DNA from: Saprospiraceae bacterium
GTDB taxonomy: Bacteria; Bacteroidota; Bacteroidia; Chitinophagales; Saprospiraceae
DNA length: 64,000 bases
NCBI GenBank assembly: GCA_020628095.1
Contig: JAHDFP010000005.1
Span: forward strand, 211,373 to 275,372
Reading direction: 5' to 3'
In this document: positions 17,443-27,081 of the stretch, in pieces
How the letters are laid out: the number at the start of each line of letters is the position of its first letter
Position numbering within the stretch: the first letter of the stretch is position 1
Position numbers and translations under genes: made by a program
The notes under the pieces: generated by a model
Databases searched by the model: none
Seen by the model: only the letters and a program-made list of their open reading frames with translations
Told to the model about the DNA's origin: nothing

Positions 17443-18927
17443 TATAATTCGCATTTCCGCAATGACACCTCAGATCTAATAGTCAATAATCTTCCATCCA
17501 AGCAAAAAGAACTATTTGATCTAATAGGAGAGGGCAAATCAGAGAGATATGTTGCTAAGAAGTTGTACAATTCTATACCATCTAGTCAGAACTACCAGCA
17601 ACTACAGAAGCGTTTGTTTCCTAAGTTGATAGATGTTGTTAATACTATTAAGGGGGTTGATAATTATGATAGAATTAGATTTAAGCTCTGGAAGCAAATG
17701 CTTTCCGTAAGAATATACAGAAACCTTGGTTTGCGGAGTGCAGCAATTGATTTGGCATTAAAATCTTTCAAAACCGCATATAAGTATAAACTTTGGTATG
17801 ACTTAATATACTTATCTAGAACACTGGCAATACATTATACATTATATGATGTTGATAATGAGAAGTCTAGTTACTATAAGAAGATTGGCCTGAAGGCTCA
17901 CCGATTGAATCGATTAGAAACCGAAATTGAATTACAAAGAGCTAAGATTCTAAGAGTTATAAATGACAAACGCACCTCTTCAATTACTTTATTAAAAAAG
18001 GAACTCGCAACACTTGCAGGCAAAATGGAAATAGAATCGCCTAGAGCGGAAATGAACTACTTTATGGCTCTATTAGAATTATATAAATTCGATCAAGATC
18101 ATGTTAAGTTCGAAAAGACATTGAAAGAGGCATATAATTTTAATCATCACTTGGATTTCGGAAGTAGCACTTTTCTAAGTATGCTGAATTACTCAAAGGC
18201 AGAATACTTAATAAAAGTTGGCAGACTAAATGAATCTGAACATTATCTGAAGGACTTAATCTCTAAAAGCGACAAGAAAAGAACCTACTACGACACATAT
18301 ATTGAATTTTATTTTAAGTGTTTAATGCTAAATGAGAAATTCCTTAGTGCTAAGGAAGAATTACTTTTCATGATTAAACTTGAAAAAAAGAAGAAATTCA
18401 AAATAAGACAGGACAGGATTGAGGTCTATAAAGTATTCTCAGATTTATCTCTATACAAAGAACCAAATATCAAGAAAGCCAAAAGAGCAATTTCGGGGCC
18501 TTTAGATAAATTATATATCCAAATTCCCTTGAAAGTAGCAGAAGTATGTATCACCTATAACCAAACTAATGACAAATTCATAGATCAAATAGAATCCTTG
18601 AAGCAATATATGTCTAAGAATCTCAAAGACCTTCCAAGAACGAAACAATTCTTCTATGCACTGATACAAACGGCTCAGGGACAAAAAGTAGATCCGCAAT
18701 CTCTAAAGGGATTACCTGCCGAAGAAGAAATTATCGCTTATGATAAGCTTTATGAGATCGTTACCAGAACATAATAACTCTTGTAGACAAGCAGCCCTTT
18801 CTGAAGAAGACATTATTCCTATAATTTATATTATGTTAAGTAGCATTCTGGAACGCCCGTTTTATCGTCGTTAGAACTATCCCCTATAAATCCATCAGTT
18901 ATACATTATAACTATCTGAATATCAAG

Positions 18928-18947
18928 TTTATAACGTACGTTATAAA
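18928..18947. promoter_or_regulatory. Perfect 20-bp palindrome TTTATAACGTACGTTATAAA
   Basis: A self-complementary 20-mer 40 bp outside the left island repeat. It could be a binding site for a dimeric regulator or a recombinase arm site. A degenerate relative at about 19158 on the other side of the repeat supports the second idea. Confidence 0.5.
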
Positions 18948-18987
18948 TAGAAAGGATTGACCATATATATAGATTTTCGTATCTTGA

Positions 18988-19013
18988 AATCGAAACTATA
19001 TCGAAACTGTTTG
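18988..19013 (+). repeat. Left boundary direct repeat (attL-like)
   Basis: Begins AATCGAAACTATATCGAAAC, then TGTTTG. It matches 60226-60251 at 25 of 26 positions. Within it the heptamer TCGAAAC occurs twice, 11 bp apart. Confidence 0.78.
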
Positions 19014-19071
19014 ATGTGATTGATGTATTGTTACAGGAATTGATTTGTTGATTCGATTAAGGTGTTGCTGA

Positions 19072-19112
19072 TTCGGGGGCTTATTTCTGAGCCGACCACG
19101 CTTTCCCCCGAA
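19072..19112 (+). other. Hairpin in the integrase leader
   Basis: TTCGGGGG (19072-19079) pairs perfectly with CCCCCGAA (19105-19112), with a 25-nt loop. This GC-rich stem stands out in AT-rich DNA. It may act in recombination or in control of the integrase gene. Confidence 0.5.
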
Positions 19113-19274
19113 ACAATTACGTATAAATCGAAACTGTTGTCATATAATTCCGAATAGTTATAACGTAATAGTACGTTGAACCCCCGTAACTACTACATCT
19201 TCACCTGTAAACACTAAGACATAGCATTATTAACCAAGTACGAAGGCATTCGTATATAAAATTGCTTATATCCT

Positions 19275-20528
19275 ATGCCAACAAGATTTGTAATAGCACC
19301 GTCGGGAAAGATTCAAATGAAACATGAATACTTAGGTAATGGTAAGAACAAAAATTCATGGACATTACCATACCATGTTCAGAAAAAGTATTGGGATAAG
19401 TCTAAAGGTAGACTTAAAGAAAACACGAGGAATAAAGAAAGGGATGAAGAACATAGGAACATTAATGATATTCTGACAGCCAAAGAACGGCAACTAACCA
19501 AGATAGAACAGATACTATATGAGTCTGTACGTGTAAGTAAACAGAACATACGTGATGCCTATGATGAAGGTGTTGGATTGGAACGTGATGTACCCTATTT
19601 CAGGGATGAATTGGAGATGTGGATTAAAAATGAAGCAGAGATAAACGCATACCAGCGTATGTTGGATAAAGATTATGAACCACATATCTATTGGGGTGAG
19701 CGTACAGGACTTCTAAAGTTTCTTAAAAAAGGCATTAAGGATAAAGCAATTGAAGATATTGACACCATATATGTTAGGATGATACAGGAGGAATTAAAGA
19801 CCACACCACGCATTTTATATTGTCCTAAGAAGAAACATTCACTGATGTACAGTAAATCCACTCAGATAGCTTATTTCGGTGCATTTAAGCGATTTCTGGA
19901 TGAATGTTACGTCAAATACAAAATAGATAAGAATAGCCGTATGTTCTACGCACCTAAAATTAAAGCCCCCGTACTGCAACACGTCGCTTTTACCAACGAT
20001 GAAGTAGATTTACTTTGGAATGCAAAGCTCGAAGGTAAGGAAGATTATCACCGTGATTTGTTACTAATCCTATGTTATACAGGTGCAAGGTATTCAGATG
20101 GCTATAAGATGGATTCTAACAACATAAGTTCTGATATGGAACTCAATTACGTAGTAAAAAAGACTGGTATTGTGGTAAAGTGGAAGATAAGTGTTGATGA
20201 TAGGATATTCACGTTATTAAATCGTATCACTTCGAAAAAGAAGAAACACTATAAGCATAATTGTACCATGAAGCATAACCAAGATGTATTTGATAAGTCA
20301 CTACCCTCTTTATGTCGTAAGGTTGGAATAACATCTGAGGTTAAGGTTTCACAACATGGTGATAATCTAATACCCAAATGTGATTTGGTTGGAACTCACA
20401 CTGGACGTAGAACATTCATATACCATAATATCAAGGATAATGGTATGAGATATGATACTGCACGTGAAATAGTAGGACATCATTCGATTCTAATGACTGA
20501 AAGATATGTAAAGAACACTATAAGATAA
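19275..20528 (+). CDS. Tyrosine recombinase / integrase of the island
   Basis: A 417-residue phage-type integrase. Residues about 1-110 form the arm-binding part, residues about 110-230 the core-binding domain, and the rest is the catalytic domain. The catalytic residues are visible: Arg in CYTGARYSDG, His-x-x-Arg in GTHTGRRTF, His in VGHHSILMTERYV, and the nucleophile Tyr in that last motif. The domain order (SAM-like phage_int_SAM_5 then catalytic) is typical of Bacteroidota mobile islands. It sits just inside the left repeat, so it is the likely enzyme for integration and excision. Confidence 0.92.
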   Translation: MPTRFVIAPSGKIQMKHEYLGNGKNKNSWTLPYHVQKKYWDKSKGRLKENTRNKERDEEHRNINDILTAKERQLTKIEQILYESVRVSKQNIRDAYDEGVGLERDVPYFRDELEMWIKNEAEINAYQRMLDKDYEPHIYWGERTGLLKFLKKGIKDKAIEDIDTIYVRMIQEELKTTPRILYCPKKKHSLMYSKSTQIAYFGAFKRFLDECYVKYKIDKNSRMFYAPKIKAPVLQHVAFTNDEVDLLWNAKLEGKEDYHRDLLLILCYTGARYSDGYKMDSNNISSDMELNYVVKKTGIVVKWKISVDDRIFTLLNRITSKKKKHYKHNCTMKHNQDVFDKSLPSLCRKVGITSEVKVSQHGDNLIPKCDLVGTHTGRRTFIYHNIKDNGMRYDTAREIVGHHSILMTERYVKNTIR

Positions 20529-20584
20529 TCAATGTAATGGTGCTGTAATCTGTGTTTTTTTGATTCCGTTTTCAGGTGTCCTTT

Positions 20585-20634
20585 AATCCACTTTGGCATT
20601 ATTTTCTTTAAGGATAAAAAACCCAAAGTGGATT
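20585..20634. terminator. Bidirectional terminator between integrase and helicase
   Basis: AATCCACTTTGG (20585-20596) and CCAAAGTGGATT (20623-20634) form a perfect 12-bp stem between two convergent genes. Confidence 0.7.
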
Positions 20635-20638
20635 ATTA

Positions 20639-22939
20639 TTACATTATTTTATATACTTTATGACTTACCCCGTTTCGTATCATTGATGTACGTTTAGCAT
20701 CCACAACAGACATTAGTAACATTGCTCTGGACGTAGGTTTGGTTATGTCCATTTTCAAATTTAATTCCTTTAATTCCCCGTACAGATTGCGCAATTCTCT
20801 ATGATTATCCATATAAAATGTGTTCTTCTTTGGTTTATTATCATTTATAAACTTATCTTCTGATTCAAATGACTTAACCCACTCACTTAGCACCGTTAGG
20901 TCACATAATTCAACTGTAAGTGCTGGATACTCATTATATATCCTTTCATAATGATTAGGATTATTGCTTTCTATAAACCTTTGTATTATGTCCTTAATGC
21001 ATAACCTATTAATATCCTTATTTACATCAGATTTGCGTCTGACAAGCCCTAATCTATTTTTACGATAAGTACCACCTAATATATCTTCTTTTGTCTGTAC
21101 GTAGTCTTTTGTTATTAATAGCTTCCTAAGTTCCTGTTCGGTAAACTCCATTGGTAGGTCATCAATCACCTTATATGTATCCAGCAAATCAATAATGTAC
21201 TTACGTTGAACCTCTGAATGAATTTGGTTTAACCAATGCTTATTCTTTTCTCTAAGCTCTGAAATTTTACTATTAATTTCCTTTTTTGTCAAATCAGGAA
21301 ACTGTTCTTTCAGTTCTTTTCTTAATATACCTCTTGGTTTCCATTCGTATTCCTCAAATTCATGTTCCCAATTGGATTCTCTAAGTATAATGAGTTCGTT
21401 AAGGGTTTCCAGCGAAAAGTATTTGTTTATCTTCTCTCCTATGTCTCTCTCTATCTCTTTATCCTGTTTAGTTAATCCGTTGCCTTTCGGCATCGGAGTT
21501 TCTTCCAATTGTAGATTATCCTCAACAATGTTAATAGTATCACCAAATTGACGTATTAGTTCGTTTCTAAGGTTGGTGATTCCAATAACCTTATTAACCA
21601 TTTCTTTATGTGTATTCTGTGCAGCCAACCAATTGGTTATCATACATTCACTATTATCTTCCAAACCATGTGTATAGAATCTTCTGATTGACTCCTTTTC
21701 AGTTTCAGTCATGTTATCATTAATAATCATATTTACACGTTCCATTCGTCTATCAAAAAGCCTTGATTGCTTATCCACCAATTTTTTTCTGTTCCAGTTG
21801 AAATTACCATCATACATCGACTGTAAACTATGTGGTGAAAAGTCTGTTTTATAACGTTCACCAAATTCTTCCGATGGTGCAGACTTCTTAATGATTATAT
21901 GAAGGTCAATTTCCTCTTTTTCTCTGAACCTGCCACAGAATTGTTTTAAACCATACACGTTTAGAAAATATTCCTCTGCTACCACATACAGAACCGTTAC
22001 ATCACGTGATGTACGAAAATCAATACTATCTTCTGATATAGAAGTCGTTAGAACTATCTTTACTTTTTTATCAAATGATTCTTCATCAGAACCAGCGTTA
22101 ATAATAAGCTCAAAGTAATCTTCGTGTTTATGATTTCTGGTTAGTAAAATAGATGATGCATAACCAGATTTACTTTCAATATCTCCTCTAATCTTATTAA
22201 GTTCCTTAGTGCTATTAAAAAAAACAAATAGTAATGGTATTTCTTCCCCATTATTACTATACCTATTCTTAAAATGATTTCCACAAAAATCAATAATGGT
22301 CTGCGAGAAATTACGATTACCCATTTTGTTGAGGGTTGTATTTATCTTTCTTTTAGCCAACCTTTTGAACTCCACAATATGACTATTTCTAAGAAAAGAT
22401 TTTTCCATTGTTGCAGAAAGATTCATTATAGTCATTGGTGGATGTATTTTTATAATTCTTGATAGCTTCTTTAAATCCTTGTTCTTGTATTGATATAGAC
22501 ACAGAGTATGGATTTCGTCGAAAATCAAACTGTAATTCAAACCAAGTTCATTTAGTACAGTTATCACCTGTACAGCATATGCATAGTTAGTTACAATTAC
22601 CTTATCCTGATAAGAATATTCGAATTCACCATTCATTAGTTTTTTAATATCTGGAACAGATACACCTTTTCTGCCACAGAATAAATTGATGTGTTGGTAA
22701 GTCCTATTGTCCTTTTCCTGTTTGATGGTGGTTGTTTCCAACATAACGGTGATATGATTATCACCATGTTCTTCATTTAGCATTTGGAAGATTGGCTTAC
22801 CATATTCTTTGCTAAAGATTGTGCTGGATTTTCCGCTACCCGTTGGTGCTATAAATGTAAGGTTATTGTGTTCCTGTACCGTTTTTTGAATAGTATCGGC
22901 AGCTTCGCCAATGTAATTTTTGATTTTTAATTCTTTCAC
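20639..22939 (-). CDS. DEAD/DEAH-box superfamily 2 helicase
   Basis: A 766-residue protein. Walker A is APTGSGKSS near residue 32. Motif II is DEIH in SLIFDEIHTL near residue 140, motif III is LSATM near residue 175, and motif VI is QFCGRFREK near residue 335, where the Q and R residues are the ATP-binding arginine finger region. The C-terminal 400 residues are helical and not recognised. SF2 helicases of this kind occur in Bacteroidota mobile islands. It could serve in replication of the excised form or in defence; neither can be decided from sequence. Confidence 0.78.
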   Translation of the reverse strand: MKELKIKNYIGEAADTIQKTVQEHNNLTFIAPTGSGKSSTIFSKEYGKPIFQMLNEEHGDNHITVMLETTTIKQEKDNRTYQHINLFCGRKGVSVPDIKKLMNGEFEYSYQDKVIVTNYAYAVQVITVLNELGLNYSLIFDEIHTLCLYQYKNKDLKKLSRIIKIHPPMTIMNLSATMEKSFLRNSHIVEFKRLAKRKINTTLNKMGNRNFSQTIIDFCGNHFKNRYSNNGEEIPLLFVFFNSTKELNKIRGDIESKSGYASSILLTRNHKHEDYFELIINAGSDEESFDKKVKIVLTTSISEDSIDFRTSRDVTVLYVVAEEYFLNVYGLKQFCGRFREKEEIDLHIIIKKSAPSEEFGERYKTDFSPHSLQSMYDGNFNWNRKKLVDKQSRLFDRRMERVNMIINDNMTETEKESIRRFYTHGLEDNSECMITNWLAAQNTHKEMVNKVIGITNLRNELIRQFGDTINIVEDNLQLEETPMPKGNGLTKQDKEIERDIGEKINKYFSLETLNELIILRESNWEHEFEEYEWKPRGILRKELKEQFPDLTKKEINSKISELREKNKHWLNQIHSEVQRKYIIDLLDTYKVIDDLPMEFTEQELRKLLITKDYVQTKEDILGGTYRKNRLGLVRRKSDVNKDINRLCIKDIIQRFIESNNPNHYERIYNEYPALTVELCDLTVLSEWVKSFESEDKFINDNKPKKNTFYMDNHRELRNLYGELKELNLKMDITKPTSRAMLLMSVVDAKRTSMIRNGVSHKVYKIM

Positions 22940-23011
22940 TTTTTTTCATGTTAATTGTGTTTGTGTCCAATGATGGACGGTTTTCAAATATTCATTTCAA
23001 TATGTGCAGTA

Positions 23012-23076
23012 TTTCACTTTTAGTTAAAGAGGGATGGTAGCTACCCCACCCCATTCTTAATTAACATGAAGTGAAA
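23012..23076. other. Long imperfect inverted repeat between helicase and acidic-protein genes
   Basis: TTTCACTT (23012-23019) pairs with AAGTGAAA (23069-23076), and the centre is the palindrome GGTAGCTACC (23036-23045). Partial pairing continues between. It lies after the stop of the acidic-protein gene (minus strand), so a terminator is likely. Confidence 0.45.
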
Positions 23077-23103
23077 TTCTTCTTTAATAAATAGACTTTA
23101 ACA

Positions 23104-23511
23104 TCACAGAAGTATTCTGTAATTATGCTTATCTGTATCTTTCATGGCTGCTTCAAAACTATCCAGTCCATAATCTTTCTCGATATAAAAGATGTTGATT
23201 GAATCTTCATCATCTCCATTCGAGAAGAAGATACTTGCATCATCATCTTCTATATCGACATCTCCAAAAATCCCGTGAACAGTAATTGTCTTATCATCTT
23301 TTTGCATAGTAAACTTCGTCCCATAATAAACACTCTCTTCTCCTTGCATTCTTAGTAGTCCATAATTTTGCATCTCGACATTACTGTATTCTAACTGTTG
23401 TGCAATTTGTTCTACTTGTTGAATTGCTGCATCATTTAGTTCGGGTCTGCAATCATCAACGTCAAAAGGAAATTCATAAGGTGAAACTGGATAATAAGTA
23501 AGGCTTTTCAT
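23104..23511 (-). CDS. Hypothetical acidic protein
   Basis: A 135-residue protein with an acidic C-terminal half (GDVDIEDDDASIFFSNGDDEDSINIFYIEKDYGLDSFE). No signal peptide, membrane span or known domain. It is divergent from the XRE-controlled operon and shares its repeat-rich upstream region, so it may be controlled by the same regulator. The acidic surface recalls DNA-mimic proteins, but that is only a guess. Confidence 0.55.
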   Translation of the reverse strand: MKSLTYYPVSPYEFPFDVDDCRPELNDAAIQQVEQIAQQLEYSNVEMQNYGLLRMQGEESVYYGTKFTMQKDDKTITVHGIFGDVDIEDDDASIFFSNGDDEDSINIFYIEKDYGLDSFEAAMKDTDKHNYRILL

Positions 23512-23528
23512 GATATAAGTTTTTAGTT

Positions 23529-23693
23529 ATAAAATTGACTTACTCTGTCTATCCACTCAATTATAATTTTTCATTTCCACATAGCGACAGTTGAATCTGA
23601 CTATTCTTGTTAAAGTTTCCTTAATAATTTCACTCAATTTTATCTCAAAAAATGATATAAAATAGTATCTTCCGCATCCCCAATAAAATTGAG
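23529..23693. promoter_or_regulatory. Operator-like repeats between the divergent genes
   Basis: Four related half-sites: ATAAAATTGA (23529-23538), CTCAATTATAAT (23556), CTCAATTTTAT (23633-23643) and ATAAAATTGAG (23683-23693). The last two are a perfect 11-bp inverted pair with 39 bp between. They lie in the intergenic region in front of the XRE gene. Autoregulation by the XRE protein is the simplest reading. Confidence 0.55.
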
Positions 23694-23695
23694 CT

Positions 23696-23911
23696 ATGAA
23701 TAGGATTAAAGAAGTCTTAGCGCAAAAAGGATGTTCGCAGACTTGGCTATGTGAAGAACTTGATAAAAGTTACAATATGGTCAATTCATATGTCCAAAAC
23801 AGGCGACAGCCAAGATTGGAAGTGTTGTATGAAATTGCAGAGATTCTGGATGTCGATGTGAAAGATTTAATTGTAAGTAACAGAACGAAAAAAAAGAATA
23901 AGCGTAATTGA
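23696..23911 (+). CDS. XRE-family transcriptional regulator
   Basis: A 71-residue helix-turn-helix protein (MNRIKEVLAQKGCSQTWLCEELDKSYNMVNSYVQNRRQPRLEVLYEIAEILDVDVKDLI), which is the Cro/C1-type fold with almost nothing added. It resembles C-proteins that control restriction-modification operons. Its stop overlaps the next gene (ATGA), so it heads the type III-like operon. Operator-like repeats lie directly upstream. Confidence 0.9.
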   Translation: MNRIKEVLAQKGCSQTWLCEELDKSYNMVNSYVQNRRQPRLEVLYEIAEILDVDVKDLIVSNRTKKKNKRN

Positions 23912-26900
23912 ATGAACTAATCAACATAATTAACAACAAAGACAGCATCTTAATTGATGAACTGGCGAATCAGATAAAACCAACATCGGAAGTTTACATC
24001 GCATGTGACTACGTTACCGCATTTGCTCTATTTGATTTGTTCAAGGTCATTAAAGAATTATCTGGTCTAAAAGTATTAGTATCTTATCACTCTGATGAAG
24101 ATGATTTCAGGTTTATCCAAAGTGCCAGAGAAGGGAAACGGAATCTGAAATTATCCAGAAGATTTAGTGCGGGGAAGGTCATCAAGTTGTTAGAAGAAAA
24201 AATAGAAATTAGGTCTGGTAACTTAGGACAACAAAACATCATCATTGTCAAGAACGGTGAAAGCTGTACGAACTTTTTTCTGACACCGCAATCTCCTGAT
24301 AGCATAACATTGGGTACAGTTGCATCTACGGATTTGATTATGATAAACGCTATGTCAGATGCGTCAGGTCAATATCTAAGTTTATTTAATCAAGTTTGGG
24401 AACAAAGTCCCAATAAACTGAATAGTCATGTTGTCAATTTGATTGCTAAAGCGACTAAGGATTATTCGGGGGAAGAAATATACAAATACTGTTTACGTCA
24501 CATCTTTCAATATTCTACTATTGATGAACGGGCAGATGAGAAATTGCAGAAAGTTGGTTTTAAAGATTCTAAGGTATGGGACTTACTTTACAATTTCCAA
24601 AAAGATGCGGTCATAGGTGCTATCGAAAAAATAGAAACTTACGGTGGTTGCATTATTGCTGATTCCGTAGGTCTTGGAAAAACTTTCGAAGCTCTTGCCG
24701 TTATCAAGTATTACCAGCTTAGAAATTTTAGGACACTGGTGCTTGCCCCGAAGAAGTTAAGAGAGAATTGGACAGTGTATCGAATGAACGATAAGCGGAA
24801 TATCTTATCAGAGGATAGAATGAATTATGATGTACTTAATCACACTGACTTATCCAGAGTCAGAGGTAAATCTGGTGACATAGATTTAGAAATGATTAAC
24901 TGGGGCAACTATGATTTAGTGGTCATAGATGAGTCGCATAATTTTAGAAACAACCCCACCAAGAAAGGTATGACCCGCTACAAGCGACTCATGCAAGATG
25001 TTATTCAGTCCAACATTCGTACTAAGGTTTTAATGTTATCTGCGACACCTGTGAATAACAGGATGAATGACCTAAAGAACCAAGTAGCATTTATTACTGA
25101 GGGCGATGATGAAGCATTCATATCACATGGTATTGAAAGTGTTGGTCAGGTGATGAAAGATGCCCAACGGAAATTTACCCAGTGGTTCAGAGACAGTGAC
25201 CCAGATGAAGCAGACCTGAATAAATTAATGGAGTCGCTGGACGGGGGCTATTTTCGAATATTAGATATGTTGACTATTGCACGGTCACGTAAGCATATCG
25301 AAAAATATTACGACACCAGTGATATAGGCAAGTTCCCCGAACGATTAATTCCTATCACTATCAAACCGAAAATTGATTCCCAAGAACAATTCCGAGACAT
25401 CGGACAAATCTATGATGAGATAAGCACATTAACCTTAGCGTCATATACTCCACTGGCATACGTGAGAGCAGACAAGCGACCAGAGTACGAAGCCAAATAT
25501 GATATGACCACCAAGACAGGTAGCATATTCAAGCAGGTAGATAGAGAGCAGAGTTTGATACATCTGATGCGGGTGAACTTATTGAAGCGTTTGGAAAGTT
25601 CTATTCACTCATTTAAGTTGACCACTGAGAAATTAATTTTCACCATAGAAAAGAATCTACAAAAGGTAGAAAACTATAAGTCCAGTGAATTTGATTATGA
25701 TGTCAATATCACCGAGATAGATATAGATGATACGGAGTTAGAAGATTTGTTAGCTGGTGGTAAGACGAAGGTGCTTATCCAAGACTTAGATATTATCAGA
25801 TGGCGACAGGACTTACAGAATGATAAAGATGTATTGCAACATCTATTATCAAGAATCGAATTGATAGATGTAGACCGAGATGCTAAATTATCTAAGCTCT
25901 ATGAGTTGGTCACTGGTAAAATTCAGAACCCCATCAATGAAGAAAATAAAAAGGTAATTGTCTTTACCGCATTCGCTGATACAGCTAATTATCTCTACAA
26001 GAACTTATCAGACAAGTTATCCAAGAATCACAAAACTTTCTCTGGGCTGGTGACTGGTGGTGGTACGAATAAGACCAACATGCCTAACTGCCGTACCGAC
26101 CTGATGTCATTACTCACCAACTTCTCACCTATCTCCAAGAGCAGAAATAATATCTATCCAGATGAGACCAATGAGATAGATGTTTTGTTTTGCACTGACT
26201 GTATTAGCGAAGGTCAGAACTTACAAGATTGTGATTACCTAATCAACTACGACATACATTGGAATCCCGTCAGGATTATACAACGTTTTGGACGTATAGA
26301 TAGAATAGGTTCTCAGAATGAAAAGATACAACTGGTTAATTTCTTCCCGTCAATGGAACTTGACCAGTTTATAGATTTAGTGGCAAGAGTGCAAGGTCGT
26401 ATGGTGATGCTCGATGTATCTGCAACGGGGGAAGATAATATCATCTCTAAGAACAGTAAGGAGATGCAAGATTTAGAATATCGTAAACGACAACTAAAAC
26501 AACTGCAAGACCAAGTAATAGACTTAGAAGATGTGCAAGGTAATATTTCCATTACAGATTTGACCTTCAATGACTTTAAGATGGACTTGGAGAAGAGTAC
26601 AGATAATCAACTGGAAGCCATTGATGATATTCCACCTGCTTGTTTCTCTATTGTTCCGACCAATACTGAACACATACGACAAGGCGTTATCTACTGCCTG
26701 AAAGACACCAGTGATGATTTTGCTAACCAATTAAAAAACAACATTCTTTATCCATACTTCTTAGTTTATGTAAGTCATGACGGTACACAGATGGTCAAGG
26801 CTTCGCAATCCAAATTAGCACTTGATTACTTCCGTAAACTATGCATGGGCAATCAAAAAATATTTCCAGAATTGATTGCGGAATTTGAAAAAGAAACCAA

Positions 26901-27081
26901 CAGGTGTAAGAAGATGGATAAGTACGTGAACTTACTTAACCATGCCATAGAAGATATTATCGGTGTTCAAGAGACCATAGGTCTGGACTCATTAGCTACC
27001 GTAGGTGGTACTACCTTGTCAGGGAATAAGGCACTCCAAAAAGAGAACTTAGAATTAATCGCATACTTAATCATACGGTAA
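23908..27081 (+). CDS. SNF2/DEAD-like helicase with N-terminal PLD-like domain
   Basis: A 1057-residue protein. The first about 170 residues look like a degenerate phospholipase D-type domain (SEVYIACDYVTAFALFDLFK...). The helicase motor follows: motif I ADSVGLGKTFE near residue 251, motif II VVIDESHNF, motif III MLSATPVN, motif V/VI with SEGQNLQDCDYLINYDIHWNPVRIIQRFGRIDRIG. Proteins like this occur in phage-defence islands beside type III restriction genes and DUF4391. It is in a tight operon with overlapping starts (ATGA before, TAATG after). Confidence 0.85.
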   Translation: MNELINIINNKDSILIDELANQIKPTSEVYIACDYVTAFALFDLFKVIKELSGLKVLVSYHSDEDDFRFIQSAREGKRNLKLSRRFSAGKVIKLLEEKIEIRSGNLGQQNIIIVKNGESCTNFFLTPQSPDSITLGTVASTDLIMINAMSDASGQYLSLFNQVWEQSPNKLNSHVVNLIAKATKDYSGEEIYKYCLRHIFQYSTIDERADEKLQKVGFKDSKVWDLLYNFQKDAVIGAIEKIETYGGCIIADSVGLGKTFEALAVIKYYQLRNFRTLVLAPKKLRENWTVYRMNDKRNILSEDRMNYDVLNHTDLSRVRGKSGDIDLEMINWGNYDLVVIDESHNFRNNPTKKGMTRYKRLMQDVIQSNIRTKVLMLSATPVNNRMNDLKNQVAFITEGDDEAFISHGIESVGQVMKDAQRKFTQWFRDSDPDEADLNKLMESLDGGYFRILDMLTIARSRKHIEKYYDTSDIGKFPERLIPITIKPKIDSQEQFRDIGQIYDEISTLTLASYTPLAYVRADKRPEYEAKYDMTTKTGSIFKQVDREQSLIHLMRVNLLKRLESSIHSFKLTTEKLIFTIEKNLQKVENYKSSEFDYDVNITEIDIDDTELEDLLAGGKTKVLIQDLDIIRWRQDLQNDKDVLQHLLSRIELIDVDRDAKLSKLYELVTGKIQNPINEENKKVIVFTAFADTANYLYKNLSDKLSKNHKTFSGLVTGGGTNKTNMPNCRTDLMSLLTNFSPISKSRNNIYPDETNEIDVLFCTDCISEGQNLQDCDYLINYDIHWNPVRIIQRFGRIDRIGSQNEKIQLVNFFPSMELDQFIDLVARVQGRMVMLDVSATGEDNIISKNSKEMQDLEYRKRQLKQLQDQVIDLEDVQGNISITDLTFNDFKMDLEKSTDNQLEAIDDIPPACFSIVPTNTEHIRQGVIYCLKDTSDDFANQLKNNILYPYFLVYVSHDGTQMVKASQSKLALDYFRKLCMGNQKIFPELIAEFEKETNRCKKMDKYVNLLNHAIEDIIGVQETIGLDSLATVGGTTLSGNKALQKENLELIAYLIIR

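Larger units (their letters stand above)
13936..18774 (+). pseudogene. Helical-protein gene split by a transposon (13936-13968 joined to 17443-18774)
   Basis: An ATG at 13936 reads MREIISSIIKN and reaches the transposon at 13969. If the element (13969-17434) and one copy of its 8-bp target duplication are removed, the frame continues exactly as YNSHFRNDTSDLIVNNLPSKQKELF and runs to the stop at 18774, giving a 454-residue protein. That protein is helical and TPR-like (KSFKTAYKYKLWYDLIYLSRTLAIHY and similar), with no family I can name. In the present sequence the C-terminal part is in frame with a start inside the element near 17341, so an abnormal fusion protein of about 477 residues could be made. 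Confidence 0.8.
18775..19274. other. Non-coding stretch holding the left island end
   Basis: No plausible gene in these 500 bases. They hold the 20-bp palindrome at 18928, the left island repeat at 18988, a GC-stemmed hairpin at 19072 and a partial copy of the att motif (TCGAAACTGTTG at 19128-19139). A relative of the palindrome (TTATAACGTA-ATAG-TACGTT) lies at about 19158-19177. Together these look like recombinase-binding sites. Confidence 0.6.

Noticed and set aside
17341..18774. A stand-alone gene starting inside the transposon at 17341
   Set aside because: Its first 34 codons lie in the transposon end and overlap another gene. The natural start is at 13936 before the insertion.
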